Positions 62,962 through 64,000 of a stretch of DNA of 64,000 nt are shown here, in pieces. Source of the DNA: Oceanospirillaceae bacterium ASP10-02a (GTDB lineage Bacteria > Pseudomonadota > Gammaproteobacteria > Pseudomonadales > Balneatricaceae); assembly GCA_905182035.1 (NCBI GenBank), contig CAJIZL010000005.1, positions 1 through 64,000 on the forward strand, read 5' to 3'. Positions within the stretch are counted from its first letter, which is position 1, and the number at the start of each line of letters is the position of its first letter. The notes beneath the pieces are model-generated. The model saw only the letters and a list, made by a program, of their open reading frames with translations, had not been told where the DNA came from and made no database searches. A program made the position numbers and the translations under genes.

Positions 62962-63383
62962 GCAGCCAACCTTTTTTTAAGCATGCTAATCACTTTTTTG
63001 AGTATCGGTACGTGTTCATAAAACATACTGCCGAGGTCAAAGTAATCTCTTTGGTAAGTGATGCGGTCACTAAACTTCACTTGGCTCACACCAAGCACCA
63101 TAATCTCTTGGTGGTTATTTAACTTTGGGTGAGCAAACTTCATAGTCCAACTAATAAACCCTTGGGAATCGTCACTCACCACCTCCGTAATTTCGAAGCG
63201 GCAATAGGTGACATTAGACATCATTTGACTAAAGTGACGTTTAAGGTGGTTAAGGCCTTCAATTTTTTTACCAATAGGGTCTTCAAAAACCGTTTCATGG
63301 TGGTAAATTTCACCAAGCCCAGCAATGCTTTCTTGGCTGAACTCTTTGTAATAGAGGCATAACTTTTCAATTATTGTATTCAT
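62958..63383 (-). CDS. NTF2-like (SnoaL-type) protein of the stress operon
   Basis: This 141-residue protein (LCLYYKEFSQESIAGLGEIYHHETVFEDPIGKKIEGLNHLKRHFSQMM) ends with RITYQRDYFDLGSMFYEHVPILKKVISMLKKRL. It is the nuclear transport factor 2-like protein usually at the head of the SDR-FAD-DUF1365-CFA operon. It is not related closely to the two island NTF2-like proteins near 1.3 and 3.0 kb. Confidence 0.88.
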   Translation of the reverse strand: MNTIIEKLCLYYKEFSQESIAGLGEIYHHETVFEDPIGKKIEGLNHLKRHFSQMMSNVTYCRFEITEVVSDDSQGFISWTMKFAHPKLNNHQEIMVLGVSQVKFSDRITYQRDYFDLGSMFYEHVPILKKVISMLKKRLAA

Positions 63384-63410
63384 AATGTGGGTACTCTAAT
63401 CGTTAGCTCA

Positions 63411-64000
63411 TTAAAGGTATCGAACCATTGGGCTTATTTTTTCCGGGTAAGGCTCTAAATATCGCTGGTCTTTAATGTACGCAGAGCCGTGTTGCATCAA
63501 ATGATGTTTCAGCAAAGTTAAAGGTGTAGTCAGCGGTGTGAGGCCTTTATTATAATTGTGAATAATTTCAACGATATGCTCACGTCCCATTGAAGACAGG
63601 TTGCCTTTTAAGTACCCTAAAATATGAAATAGCGCATTGGCATGGTTTTTTCTGCTTGCAGGCTTGGAAAGCGCCTCAATGAAAGAGCTAAAATAGGTAT
63701 GGGTGAGCTCTTCAAGTGATTCATTTTTATTGGCACCTAACAACCTTCCAAGTGTACGGCATTTGTCTTGATTATGTGCCATTAAGAGGTACTTATAGCG
63801 ACTGTGGAACACCATCAGCTTGTGCAAGCTGGGTTGTTCCAAAACCTCTTTGCGAAAATTGCTATAGGCATAGACACGCAGGACAAAATTATCAAATAGT
63901 TTATCGTCATGTAGGCGCCCTTCTTCTTCGATTGGCATTAGCGGATATTGTTCTTTTAATGCTTTGGCGAACACACCGGCAGTGCGAATTTGATGTGGAT
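63411..64000 (-). CDS. YbgA-like protein (DUF523-DUF1722 type), C-terminal part, runs off right edge
   Basis: The frame continues past the window: upstream of the apparent start it still encodes PHQIRTAGVFAKALKEQYPLMPIEEEGRLHD, the end of a DUF523 domain. The rest (FDNFVLRVYAYSNF, VFHSRYKYLLMAHNQDKCRTLGRLLG, AFIEALSKPASRKNHANALFHILGYLKGNL-like) is the DUF1722/YbgA domain. So the annotated internal GTG at 63974 is not the true start. YbgA is associated with photolyase genes in E. coli, consistent with this operon. Confidence 0.9.
   Translation of the reverse strand, partial: PHQIRTAGVFAKALKEQYPLMPIEEEGRLHDDKLFDNFVLRVYAYSNFRKEVLEQPSLHKLMVFHSRYKYLLMAHNQDKCRTLGRLLGANKNESLEELTHTYFSSFIEALSKPASRKNHANALFHILGYLKGNLSSMGREHIVEIIHNYNKGLTPLTTPLTLLKHHLMQHGSAYIKDQRYLEPYPEKISPMVRYL

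Noticed and set aside
1-64000. CRISPR arrays, rRNA or tRNA genes, insertion sequences
   Set aside because: No regularly spaced repeats, rRNA-like segments, tRNA cloverleafs or transposase frames were found on reading both strands.

Overview
The window looks like the chromosome of a marine, heterotrophic gammaproteobacterium, probably an Oceanospirillales-type organism. The evidence is the miaB-ybeZ-ybeY-corC-lnt block, a dpp operon, a photolyase/CFA-synthase stress operon and many ABC and TTT importers for small marine organics. Base composition is moderate (roughly mid-40s % G+C by eye). No rRNA, tRNA or CRISPR array was found. The genus cannot be fixed from the sequence alone.

Layout. 1-3400 is an accessory region. 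A P4-type tyrosine integrase runs off the left edge with repeats upstream of its start, followed by a terminator-like hairpin, a heavily folded non-coding stretch, two paralogous NTF2-like genes, a small exported protein and nearly 1 kb of apparently gene-free DNA. 3.4-7.1 kb holds housekeeping or stress genes (YchJ, glutathione peroxidase, thioesterase, quinone-oxidoreductase-like MDR, LysR). 7.2-10.0 kb is a translationally coupled sulfatase plus AGE-family sugar isomerase.

10.0-22.6 kb is the most interesting region. It has a MmgE/PrpD protein, an oligopeptide-type ABC importer, a GlxA/ArgR/GbdR-type AraC regulator, and an operon of an MttB-superfamily methyltransferase, an Asp/Asn-hydroxylase-like 2OG-Fe(II) oxygenase and a threonine aldolase. 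The regulator gene sits between two arms of a ~120 bp imperfect inverted repeat. One arm is the mttB promoter and start; the other lies upstream of the importer and carries a decayed copy of the mttB start. A third, shorter copy of the same promoter module precedes mmgE. I read this as one regulon for catabolism of an N-methylated amino acid. A trimethyllysine-like substrate would fit hydroxylation followed by retro-aldol cleavage, but this is inference.

22.8-29.3 kb is a two-component system plus a hexose-type ABC importer, resembling the Pseudomonas gltR-gtrS-gts arrangement. 29.3-37.0 kb has a DMSP-lyase-family cupin and a GntR regulator, divergent from a TctA-TctB fusion, TctC, a SauS-like acylating aldehyde dehydrogenase and a SauT-like CoA ligase, suggesting a sulfoacetate or related organosulfur route. 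37.2-45 kb is core genome (an unknown gene, lnt, corC, ybeY, ybeZ, miaB, HIT, pepQ). 45.2-50.8 kb is a complete dppABCDF operon. 50.9-55.8 kb is a string of small genes, two of which (DUF1801 and a ChrR-like cupin) each appear broken by a one-base deficit in a poly-A run. 55.8-64.0 kb is a tightly overlapping minus-strand operon (YbgA-like, NTF2, SDR, FAD protein, DUF1365, CFA synthase, DUF2878, chalcone-isomerase-like, DUF3833, photolyase) of the type linked in other bacteria to light or singlet-oxygen stress.
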